Made by a program: the position numbers and the translations under genes. Shown in pieces: positions 50,034-58,127 of a stretch of 64,000 nt of DNA. The notes beneath the pieces were generated by a model. It searched no databases. It was not told the DNA's origin and saw only the letters and a list, made by a program, of their open reading frames with translations. Positions within the stretch are counted from its first letter, which is position 1. Every line of letters starts with the position of its first letter. The DNA is from Enterobacter sp. RHBSTW-00175 (GTDB lineage: Bacteria > Pseudomonadota > Gammaproteobacteria > Enterobacterales > Enterobacteriaceae): the NCBI RefSeq assembly GCF_013927005.1, contig NZ_CP055930.1, forward strand, positions 1,798,001 through 1,862,000. Direction: 5' to 3'.

Positions 50034-51623
50034 TTACCGAATCACATCATAAATAGCGGTCTGAATAGACTGCCATTTTTTAGTGTTATCGTCCGGCTGC
50101 GCCTGGGCGCGACGCGTGGCCATATCCGTATCATGCTGCTGGCGTTTCACCACCGCAGGTACTGTGCAAAACGCCTTAAGATACTGCTTACGCAGCGAAG
50201 TCAGGGCATCACCGTTCGACATGGCATGGCTGAGGGTATTGATAAACCGACGGCACGGTTTTTCCTCCACCATTTGCGACCGGTAACGCAGCATCAACTC
50301 CAGCACGCCGTCGTGCTCCGCGGCCATCGCCTCTTCAGTCCATGAAAGCTTCCAGTCCATTCCGCCCTGGAGGAACAGCTGCGCCACGCGGGTGTCGTTA
50401 CGGTTGATGGCCGAACGGAAATTGTTTTCATCCCAGGTCACGCCCATGCGCGTGAGTGTTTCACGTGAAGTGGGCGCTTCGCGCATCTCCTGAGTCGGGG
50501 AAGCTTCCTCTGCGTTTGCGGTTGCAGGTGGCGGTTTACCGCTGGTGACGAGCCAAAAACCTCCCATCACGATGGCAATCACCATCACCCCAACCGCCGC
50601 CCATAGCAGGCCAGAAATCAACTGGTCGCGCTGTTCTTGTGTACGCGGCGCACGCTGGGTCGGCTTTTCAATGGTGTCGCGCACCTCGAACAGATCGCCA
50701 CCGGTGATGCGGTCCATTTTTTGCGCGTTTTCCCAGAAGTTATGCAGCTCGCTGGCGTCCACCGACATCAATCCCGCCGGGTTGATGCGCGTGCGCCCTT
50801 CTTCAAACGCCCGCTGAACGGGGCGGGTAATTTGTGTGTAGTAGTTATCCAGCAGCAAAATTTGTGCGGAGCTCAAACGCTGGTTAACGGCAATGCTGTT
50901 GCGGATCTGGCGGATATCATTCAGGAAGGTTTGCAGGGTTTTTCGCGGCTCAACCAGCAGCGTCAGCATCATCGGGTCGCTAAACAACGGGGAGTAGTAA
51001 CGGCTAAATTCCCGTTTATCCACCAGCATCTGTGCCAGCTCGCTAAACATCATGCCGCTGAGGATATCGTTGATTTCACCCAGCTTCAGCCAGCGCCGGA
51101 CGCGGTCGGCGTTAAATAACGTTTTAAGGTGATTATTGAGCCGCACCGGATCGGGCCACGCCTGCTGGATAAGCCCCTTAATCATCAGCTCAATTGCCCG
51201 AACCTGCTTTTGCGCCTGCTGTTGTTGGATCTCGTTGCCTGCCGCAAGCTCCGTACTGTAGGTTAAAAGCGTCTGTTGCAGACGCACGTGTTCCAGGGCG
51301 GTCACAAAACGCATGGCCGCAATCAGCTGGTTTTCACTGACATCCTGCCCACTTTCGTACTGTGGGACTCGCTGCTGCAACAGGCGCAGTTGCAGCGTAA
51401 AGTCCGACATTTCAGCATCATTCAGGTTGAGTTTTTTCGCCACAGCGCCCCAGCCACCTAATGCGAGGCGGGCGCTATCCAGTTGTTCAAGGAACCAGCG
51501 AGGATCTTTGCCTTCCGAAACATGGACATTCAGGAGAAGCAACATTTCGACTGAGGCCTGACGAATGACCGCCAGGCAGTGCTCAAACTGCTCGCGGATA
51601 TGATGTGATGTGCTGAGAGTCAT
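50034..51623 (-). CDS. STY4199-like HEPN/ankyrin-type membrane protein
   Basis: A 529-aa protein. An all-helical N-terminal region (about 1-300) resembles the HEPN-type domain named after Salmonella STY4199. One transmembrane helix follows (ISGLLWAAVGVMVIAIVMGG, about residue 340-365), then a Pro/Ala linker and a C-terminal region with an ankyrin-like piece (NRNDTRVAQLFLQGGMDWKL). I do not see a clear R-x4-6-H RNase motif of active HEPN toxins. Convergent with treF. Family name is given from memory; function unknown. Confidence 0.65.
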   Translation of the reverse strand: MTLSTSHHIREQFEHCLAVIRQASVEMLLLLNVHVSEGKDPRWFLEQLDSARLALGGWGAVAKKLNLNDAEMSDFTLQLRLLQQRVPQYESGQDVSENQLIAAMRFVTALEHVRLQQTLLTYSTELAAGNEIQQQQAQKQVRAIELMIKGLIQQAWPDPVRLNNHLKTLFNADRVRRWLKLGEINDILSGMMFSELAQMLVDKREFSRYYSPLFSDPMMLTLLVEPRKTLQTFLNDIRQIRNSIAVNQRLSSAQILLLDNYYTQITRPVQRAFEEGRTRINPAGLMSVDASELHNFWENAQKMDRITGGDLFEVRDTIEKPTQRAPRTQEQRDQLISGLLWAAVGVMVIAIVMGGFWLVTSGKPPPATANAEEASPTQEMREAPTSRETLTRMGVTWDENNFRSAINRNDTRVAQLFLQGGMDWKLSWTEEAMAAEHDGVLELMLRYRSQMVEEKPCRRFINTLSHAMSNGDALTSLRKQYLKAFCTVPAVVKRQQHDTDMATRRAQAQPDDNTKKWQSIQTAIYDVIR

Positions 51624-51771
51624 TGTTTTCCTTCAGGGACAACGAATACATCATGGCAGACCCGATAAGGTCATTTTTCTTTTTATTTATACGAGGTTAA
51701 ACCATACCTGAGTTTCTGTTGAAATACAGTGACAGCCCTATAATCATTTACACATGCTCTGGAGAACCCGA

Positions 51772-52302
51772 ATGCCTTCCCTCACCACCGCACGTCTGAC
51801 CTGCTCGCCGTTGCAAGCGTCTGACTGGCCCTTCTTTCTTGCATTGCAGCAGCATCCCGACGTCATGCGCTTTGTCGCAGAAGACCGTTCCGTTGCAGAC
51901 ATCCGCGAAGCCTTTGATTCCCGCCTTGCCCCGTGGGCGCCAGGCAGCGCGCAGTGGTTATGTCTGGTGGTGCGTGATGCCGCCAGCCAGACACCGCTGG
52001 GCGTCACGGGTTATATCCATCGGGAAGACGATTGCGCCGAAGTCGGTTTTCTTTTCGCGTCATCCGCCCAGGGCAAGGGCTATGGATTTGAATCATTGCG
52101 GGCACTCTGTGATTTTGCGTTTAACCAGGGCGGCATCCGTCGGCTGACCGCTACCGTCACGGCGGGCAATATCGCCTCACGGGCTTTACTGGGAAAATCA
52201 GGGTTCAGGCTGGAAGGCGAACTGCGCGAAAGCTATTTCCTCTCCGGACAGTGGCACAATGACTGGCTATTTGGTTTGCTGAAGCATGAGTTTCAGGCTT
52301 AA
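51772..52302 (+). CDS. GNAT-family N-acetyltransferase (RimJ/RimL-like)
   Basis: A 176-aa acetyltransferase. The acetyl-CoA loop is seen in AQGKGYGFESLRALCDFAF, and the C-terminal motif NIASRALLGKSGFRLEGELRES is typical of the RimJ/RimL/Ard1 group. ATG 51772 has GGAG 9 nt upstream; the frame opens six codons earlier. Substrate unknown: a protein N-terminus or small-molecule amine. Confidence 0.88.
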   Translation: MPSLTTARLTCSPLQASDWPFFLALQQHPDVMRFVAEDRSVADIREAFDSRLAPWAPGSAQWLCLVVRDAASQTPLGVTGYIHREDDCAEVGFLFASSAQGKGYGFESLRALCDFAFNQGGIRRLTATVTAGNIASRALLGKSGFRLEGELRESYFLSGQWHNDWLFGLLKHEFQA

Positions 52303-52382
52303 AAAAACAGTTCAACAGCCATTTGGCGGATATTGATCACCCACCATTTCCTCTACAGTCATGCCAGAGAGAGGAAACGAAT

Positions 52383-52832
52383 ATGATATGCCGTTCGCTG
52401 AAGATATCGTCGTCTGGAATTGAATTAATTAAACAATATCAGGGTCTGTCCCTTGAGAAATATTGTGATGAAAGTGGTTTATGGATTATTGGATTTGGCC
52501 ACGTGATCGGTCCGAAAGAGACAACTTCCGCGTTTATTACTCTGGCTCAGGCCGAACAATTTCTCTACGACGATATTCAGAAATGTGAAGACGTTCTACG
52601 GGAAAATATCGCCCGTCCGCTGACGCAAGAAAAACATGATGCCCTTATTTCATTGATATTCAGCTGCGGGATTAAAGACTGTCTGAACACTGGTATTATT
52701 CAGGAGGTTGCACGCGGTAATAACGCGCAAGCGACACTGCTCTGGCGTAATGCTCTTATGCTTAATGGCAAAAAGATCAACAGCCTGGCGCAGCAACGCC
52801 AGGCTGAATGTGCACTTTTCGACAGCGAATAA
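52383..52832 (+). CDS. T4/lambdoid-type lysozyme homologue with substituted catalytic residues
   Basis: A 149-aa protein aligned with GH24 phage lysozymes: IELIKQYQGLSLEKYCDES then GLWIIGFGH. The catalytic Glu of the EGL motif is Gln20 here, and the Thr of TIGYGH is Ile35; only the Asp (Asp29) remains. There is no signal peptide, holin or other phage gene nearby. ATG 52383 has GAGAGGAAAC upstream. It is convergent with yhjB. It may bind rather than cut peptidoglycan, or do something else entirely. Confidence 0.75.
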   Translation: MICRSLKISSSGIELIKQYQGLSLEKYCDESGLWIIGFGHVIGPKETTSAFITLAQAEQFLYDDIQKCEDVLRENIARPLTQEKHDALISLIFSCGIKDCLNTGIIQEVARGNNAQATLLWRNALMLNGKKINSLAQQRQAECALFDSE

Positions 52833-52835
52833 ACC

Positions 52836-53438
52836 TCAGGCTGCCCGGGTATAAAACAGGGCTGCCTGCGTGCGATTTTTGACATCCAGGCGGCGAAAAA
52901 GCGCTTCCAGATGGGCTTTTACCGTTCCTGTGCTGATGTTTAGCGTGCGGCTAATTTCTTTGTTTGTCTCACCCGCTGCCAGCAGTTTTAGTACTTCGCG
53001 CTGGCGCTCACTCAGCGAAGAGAGCCCCTGCTGCGGCCGGGAATGTTGTTTAAGCCAGTCGCACGGGAAACAGACCATCCCCTTCGATACCGACTTCAGC
53101 ATTGCAGCGATCATTTCCGGGTGTGCATTGCGGGGAATAATGGCCGTGACATTATTCTGCATAAGCTGCTCCACCCATCTGACATCATTTTTTGCCAGCA
53201 CCATGACCACACGCAGTGCCGGAAAACGCAGCATAATCTCTTCCAGCATCGTCATGCCGGCATCCTCAATAAAGCGGCCGTCAATCATGAGGATAGATGT
53301 TGGCGAGGCGGATAAAAGCGCCCACAGCTCATCAGTCTGACGGGTTCCCGATATATTTATTTCTGGAATTAATTCTTGCAGACGATTTATCGCTCCATGA
53401 ATAAATATTGACTGCCTGTCAAACATGATAACTCGCAT
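52836..53438 (-). CDS. yhjB: LuxR-family regulator YhjB
   Basis: A 200-aa protein matching E. coli YhjB. The N-terminal receiver-like domain (MRVIMFDRQSIFIHG) lacks the standard acidic pocket. The C-terminal LuxR HTH is LSERQREVLKLLAAGETNKE then ISRTLNISTGTVKAH. ATG 53438 chosen by alignment. Targets not known. Confidence 0.92.
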   Translation of the reverse strand: MRVIMFDRQSIFIHGAINRLQELIPEINISGTRQTDELWALLSASPTSILMIDGRFIEDAGMTMLEEIMLRFPALRVVMVLAKNDVRWVEQLMQNNVTAIIPRNAHPEMIAAMLKSVSKGMVCFPCDWLKQHSRPQQGLSSLSERQREVLKLLAAGETNKEISRTLNISTGTVKAHLEALFRRLDVKNRTQAALFYTRAA

Positions 53439-53670
53439 TATTTTTACTCCCACTGAAAACCCCGTGCCACGAAGTATCGTCATGGATAGATAATAAAGAC
53501 TCAATAATTCGAGGGGGATTCTACAGAGGGTCTGCCTGAGAACAAACTCAACTACGGGAAGCGTTACAAAATGCCCGACTTGATTAAATCTTGCCAGATT
53601 TTGACATAATTGCTTTAAGGAACATCTTAATCACTACCAATACGGGGATCCCTCCCCGCAGGCCATTGCA

Positions 53671-54429
53671 TTACAGGAACATCCCGCCTGAAACTTCAAT
53701 ACGCTGGGCGTTCATCCAGCCCAGTTTATCGCTCAGCAACGCGGCGATCGCATCACCAATATCGTCCGGTAAGCCCACACGACCCAGCGCGGTTTGAGAC
53801 GCCAGCATCTGATTCAGCTGCGCGTTGTCTCGCACCCGTCCACCGCCAAAATCGGTTTCAATCGCGCCCGGGGCAATAATATTGACCGAGATCCCTCGCG
53901 CACCCAGCTCTTTTGCCTGATAGCGGGTCAGCACCTCCATTGCCCCTTTCATTGAGGCGTAAGCCCCGGAGCCTGGCTGTGTAAAACGCGCCAGCCCGCT
54001 GGACACATTCAGGATGCGGCCACCGTCTTTAATCACCGGCAACAGTTGCTGGGTCAGAAAAAACGGGCCTTTGAAATGGATATTCATCGCCTCATCAAAC
54101 TGCGCTTCCGTCGTCTCGGCAAAAGGCGCATATAAACCTGTGCCCGCATTGTTCAATAAACAATCAAAGGTATCACGCTGCCAGATGTTTTTGAGCGTTT
54201 CCTGAACCTGCCTGCTGAAATCCTCAAAGCTGGCGACATTGCCGACGTTAAGCTGTAATGCTGCGGCTTTAACGCCTTTTCCCTCAATTTCCCGCACAAC
54301 TTCAAGCGCTTCTTTCTCGCTGCTGTTATAGGTCAGGATAATTCCTGTACCTGCATCAGCCAGCTTCAATACCGCGTTTTTCCCCAGACCACGGCTACCA
54401 CCTGTTACTAATGCAATACGTTCAGACAT
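53671..54429 (-). CDS. Short-chain dehydrogenase/reductase
   Basis: A 252-aa classical SDR. Cofactor motif TGGSRGLGKN, NNAG motif (LLNNAGTG), catalytic Ser and Tyr-x3-Lys seen as NVSSGLAR then GAYASMKGA. Here the usual YxxxK is Y-ASM-K. ATG 54429 starts MSERIALVTGG; the frame reads about 29 codons further upstream without support. Divergent from yhjC, the likely regulator. Substrate unknown. Confidence 0.9.
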   Translation of the reverse strand: MSERIALVTGGSRGLGKNAVLKLADAGTGIILTYNSSEKEALEVVREIEGKGVKAAALQLNVGNVASFEDFSRQVQETLKNIWQRDTFDCLLNNAGTGLYAPFAETTEAQFDEAMNIHFKGPFFLTQQLLPVIKDGGRILNVSSGLARFTQPGSGAYASMKGAMEVLTRYQAKELGARGISVNIIAPGAIETDFGGGRVRDNAQLNQMLASQTALGRVGLPDDIGDAIAALLSDKLGWMNAQRIEVSGGMFL

Positions 54430-54548
54430 AAGAAACCTCGTTCCGGCTGTTATGAAGATTGAGAAAGAGCTTATTAGGTGATAGAAGATCAATAAAGGCA
54501 GTAAGAAACGCTTCACTGTTTCATTACGAACAACAATGAGCCACGCCT

Positions 54549-55448
54549 ATGGATAAAATTCACGCAATGCAGCTCTTCATCCGTGTCGCGGAACTGGAAA
54601 GTTTTTCCCGCGCGGCGGATACCTTAGGCCTGCCGAAAGGGAGCGTTTCGCGGCAAATTCAGGCGCTGGAAAACCTGCTGGGCACGCAGCTTTTACACCG
54701 CACCACGCGCCGCGTCAGCCTGACGCAGGACGGCATGGTCTATTACGAGCGCGCAAAAGATCTGTTGACCAACCTCGACGAACTGGACGGCATGTTCCAG
54801 CTTGATCCCTCCAGCATCAGCGGACGATTGCGTGTCGATATGCCTGTGGGCGTTGCTCGAAATTTAGTCATCCCTAAACTCCCGGCATTTTTACAGCAGT
54901 ATCCCGGTATTGAGCTGGAACTCAGCAGCAGTGACCGCCTGGTCGATGTGATCCGCGAAGGGTTTGACTGTGTGGTGCGCGTCGGCGCGCTGAAGGACTC
55001 CGGACTGATTGCCCGCCCGCTAGGCAAGCTGTCGGTGATTAATTGCGCCAGCCCAGAGTATCTGGAGCGTTTTGGTTACCCGGATAGTCTGGACGATTTG
55101 GCTTCACATGCGGTCATTCACTATGCCGCCAGTCTGGGCACTCGCCCGCAGGGCTTTGAGTATTACAACGGCAACGTTACGCAGTGGATAAAAACGGGCG
55201 GGATCCTGACCGTAAACAGCACGGAAACCTACCATGCGGCCTGTATCGCCGGGCTGGGGATAATCCAGGTGCCCCGTGTTGGTGTGCGTGATTCGCTGCG
55301 AGCCAAAAAACTGCTCGAGATCCTGCCGCAATACCGCGCAGAACCCATGCCCGTGTCGCTGATTTATCCGCACCGGCGTAACCTCTCCCGCCGGGTGCAT
55401 CTGTTTATGGAGTGGCTAACCGTATTAATGAAAGCCTATGTTGATTAA
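54549..55448 (+). CDS. yhjC: LysR-family regulator YhjC
   Basis: A 299-aa LysR protein matching E. coli YhjC (MDKIHAMQLFIRVAELESFS). It has an N-terminal winged HTH (residues about 18-60) and a C-terminal effector-binding domain. The 119-bp gap to the divergent SDR gene, an arrangement usual for LysR activators, suggests it controls that gene. Effector unknown. Confidence 0.92.
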   Translation: MDKIHAMQLFIRVAELESFSRAADTLGLPKGSVSRQIQALENLLGTQLLHRTTRRVSLTQDGMVYYERAKDLLTNLDELDGMFQLDPSSISGRLRVDMPVGVARNLVIPKLPAFLQQYPGIELELSSSDRLVDVIREGFDCVVRVGALKDSGLIARPLGKLSVINCASPEYLERFGYPDSLDDLASHAVIHYAASLGTRPQGFEYYNGNVTQWIKTGGILTVNSTETYHAACIAGLGIIQVPRVGVRDSLRAKKLLEILPQYRAEPMPVSLIYPHRRNLSRRVHLFMEWLTVLMKAYVD

Positions 55449-55499
55449 GGGCAGGCTATAATTTCAATTACATCCCGCCAAACGAATAAGGAAAAGCGT

Positions 55500-56477
55500 G
55501 TGACGCCGGAAAACAACCAGCAACGTCCCCCACAGGAAAACACCCCAGGAAAAGCCGTCAACGCGCTGAAAACCGTCACCAGCACGGCACAGAAGATCCA
55601 GCGTCGGCCTTTGATTGCTCATCTGATACGCGCGACTGAGCGCTTCAATGATCGTATGGGGAATCAGTTTGGCGCCGCCATCACCTATTTCTCATTTCTG
55701 TCGATGATCCCCATCCTGATGGTGTCGTTTGCTGCCGCAGGTTTTATTCTTGCCTGGCATCCGACGTTGCTCCAGGACATCTTCGACAAGATCCTGATGA
55801 ACGTCAGCGACCCTACGCTCGCGGGTACGCTCAAAAGCACCATCAATACCGCCGTGCAGCAGCGTACCACCGTTGGTCTGGTTGGTTTGCTCATTGCGCT
55901 CTATTCCGGCATTAACTGGATGGGAAACCTGCGTGAAGCCATTCGCGCCCAGTCCCGCGAAGTATGGGAACGCACGCCGCAGGAGCAAGAGAAAATTTGG
56001 GTTAAGTACTTCCGTGATTTTGTTTCGCTGATTGGCCTGCTTGTGGCCCTGATTGTGACGCTATCCATTACCTCTGTTGCCGGTTCAGCACAGCAGATGA
56101 TTATCTCAGCGCTCTATCTCGACAGCATTGAATGGCTTAAACCTGCATGGCGAGGCATTGGGCTGGCCATTTCTGTCTTTGCCAATTACCTGCTGTTCTT
56201 CTGGATATTCTGGCGGTTACCACGCCACCGGCCACGTAAAAAGGCGCTGATCCGCGGCACACTGATTGCGGCAATTGGTTTTGAAATCATCAAAATCGTG
56301 ATGACCTACACCCTGCCAGCGCTGGTGAAATCCCCGTCGGGAGCGGCATTTGGCTCGGTGCTGGGGTTAATGGCGTTCTTCTACTTCTTCGCCCGCCTGA
56401 CGCTGTTCTGCGCCGCATGGATAGCCACCGCGCAATACAAAGATGACCCGAGAATGCCGGGTAAAACCCACACCTGA
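55500..56477 (+). CDS. yhjD: Inner-membrane protein YhjD (YihY/RBN family)
   Basis: A 325-aa polytopic membrane protein of the YihY family: about six helices, with the family core NQFGAAITYFSFLSMIPIL and GAAFGSVLGLMAFFYFFARL. It starts at GTG 55500 after AAGGAAAAG. In E. coli, YhjD changes suppress loss of Kdo/lipid A maturation, so a role in lipid or LPS precursor export has been proposed. Follows yhjC. Confidence 0.93.
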   Translation: MTPENNQQRPPQENTPGKAVNALKTVTSTAQKIQRRPLIAHLIRATERFNDRMGNQFGAAITYFSFLSMIPILMVSFAAAGFILAWHPTLLQDIFDKILMNVSDPTLAGTLKSTINTAVQQRTTVGLVGLLIALYSGINWMGNLREAIRAQSREVWERTPQEQEKIWVKYFRDFVSLIGLLVALIVTLSITSVAGSAQQMIISALYLDSIEWLKPAWRGIGLAISVFANYLLFFWIFWRLPRHRPRKKALIRGTLIAAIGFEIIKIVMTYTLPALVKSPSGAAFGSVLGLMAFFYFFARLTLFCAAWIATAQYKDDPRMPGKTHT

Positions 56478-56750
56478 TGGAATATGCGGGCTGAATAAGA
56501 ATGCAAAAATTCAGCCCGTTCTATAATTTCAGAATATAAATCCAGTCCGTAACTTTTATTTAACCAAAAACCAGTTTTATCATCTAATATTTAAAAACTG
56601 TGAAGCATTTCATAGAAGATATTTTGCTGGTCTGAAAATTATTCGCTTTTTGCTGCTTTTATCGCCATTGATCCGGTTTGTTACAGATTGAAATGTCGCT
56701 TTTGCTGTGCGTAATATGGCCGTTCGTTCGTCAAAATATAAGAATATTTT

Positions 56751-58073
56751 ATGCAAGCAACCGCCACAACACTCGACACTGAACCGGAAAGCACGCCGGT
56801 TAACTCACGTAATAAAGTTGTCGTCGCCTCGCTGATTGGCACCGCCATTGAGTTCTTCGACTTTTATATTTATGCCACAGCTGCGGTTATCGTTTTCCCG
56901 CATATCTTCTTCCCGCAGGGTGACCCAACGGCCGCCACGCTACAGTCTCTGGCGACATTCGCCATCGCCTTCGTTGCGCGCCCGATTGGCTCTGCGCTGT
57001 TTGGTCACTTTGGCGACCGCATCGGCCGTAAAGTCACGCTGGTGGCGTCACTGCTGACCATGGGGATTTCTACCGTGGCGATCGGCCTGCTGCCGACTTA
57101 CGAAACCATCGGCATTATGGCGCCGGTTCTGCTGGCGCTGGCGCGCTTTGGTCAGGGTCTGGGGCTGGGTGGTGAATGGGGAGGTGCAGCGCTGCTGGCA
57201 ACCGAAAACGCCCCTGCCCGTAAACGCGCGCTTTATGGCTCGTTCCCGCAGTTGGGAGCGCCGATTGGCTTCTTCTTTGCCAACGGCACTTTCCTGCTGC
57301 TCTCCTGGCTGCTGACGGATGAGCAGTTCATGAACTGGGGCTGGCGTATTCCGTTTATCTTCTCTGCCGTGCTGGTTCTGATTGGCCTGTACGTGCGCGT
57401 TTCTCTGCATGAAACGCCAGTGTTCGCCAAAGTTGCGGCGGCGAAAAAGCAGGTTAAAGTGCCGCTGGGCACGTTGCTGACAAAACACGTTCGTGTGACC
57501 GTGCTGGGCACGTTCATCATGCTGGCGACCTATACGCTGTTCTACATCATGACGGTCTACTCAATGACGTTCAGCACCGCTGCCGCACCTGTTGGTCTGG
57601 GGCTGCCGCGTAATGAAGTGCTGTGGATGCTGATGATGGCGGTTGTTGGTTTTGGCGTGATGGTGCCGATTGCAGGCCTGCTGGCGGACAAATTTGGCCG
57701 TCGCGCAAGCATGATTGTTATCACCTCGCTGATTATCCTGTTTGCGCTGTTTGTCTTCCCGCCGCTGCTGGGCTCAGGCAGCCCTTCGCTGGTGATGGCT
57801 TATCTGTTGATTGGTCTGAGCCTGATGGGACTGACCTTCGGCCCGATGGGCGCGCTGTTGCCAGAACTGTTCCCGACTGAAGTGCGTTATACCGGAGCAT
57901 CTTTCTCCTATAACGTCTCTTCTATCCTGGGGGCATCTGTTGCGCCATATATTGCCACCTGGTTACAGGCTAACTATGGTCTGTTCTATGTGGGTGTGTA
58001 TCTTGCGGCGATGGCGGCACTGACGCTGATTGCGTTGCTGCTGACCCACGAAACTAAAGATCATTCTCTGTAA
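56751..58073 (+). CDS. yhjE: MFS transporter YhjE (metabolite:H+ symporter type)
   Basis: A 440-aa protein with 12 predicted helices. The MHS subfamily motifs are FFDFYIYATAAVIVF near the N-terminus, GHFGDRIGRKVTLV in the 2-3 loop and ADKFGRRASMIV in the 8-9 loop. The substrate is unknown. The 273-bp upstream gap holds an 11-bp inverted repeat (GCGGGCTGAAT, 56486-56519) after yhjD and no gene. Confidence 0.93.
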   Translation: MQATATTLDTEPESTPVNSRNKVVVASLIGTAIEFFDFYIYATAAVIVFPHIFFPQGDPTAATLQSLATFAIAFVARPIGSALFGHFGDRIGRKVTLVASLLTMGISTVAIGLLPTYETIGIMAPVLLALARFGQGLGLGGEWGGAALLATENAPARKRALYGSFPQLGAPIGFFFANGTFLLLSWLLTDEQFMNWGWRIPFIFSAVLVLIGLYVRVSLHETPVFAKVAAAKKQVKVPLGTLLTKHVRVTVLGTFIMLATYTLFYIMTVYSMTFSTAAAPVGLGLPRNEVLWMLMMAVVGFGVMVPIAGLLADKFGRRASMIVITSLIILFALFVFPPLLGSGSPSLVMAYLLIGLSLMGLTFGPMGALLPELFPTEVRYTGASFSYNVSSILGASVAPYIATWLQANYGLFYVGVYLAAMAALTLIALLLTHETKDHSL

Positions 58074-58082
58074 ACGGGTCAT

Positions 58083-58110
58083 GCCGGGTGGCGGCTTCGC
58101 CTTACCCGGC
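58083..58110. repeat. REP sequence between convergent yhjE and yhjG
   Basis: GCCGGGTGGCGGCTTCGCCT then TACCCGGC is a standard REP hairpin. It is the inverse of the copy at 40043-40070. Typical position between convergent genes. Confidence 0.9.
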
Positions 58111-58127
58111 ACAAACAGACCGCACCA

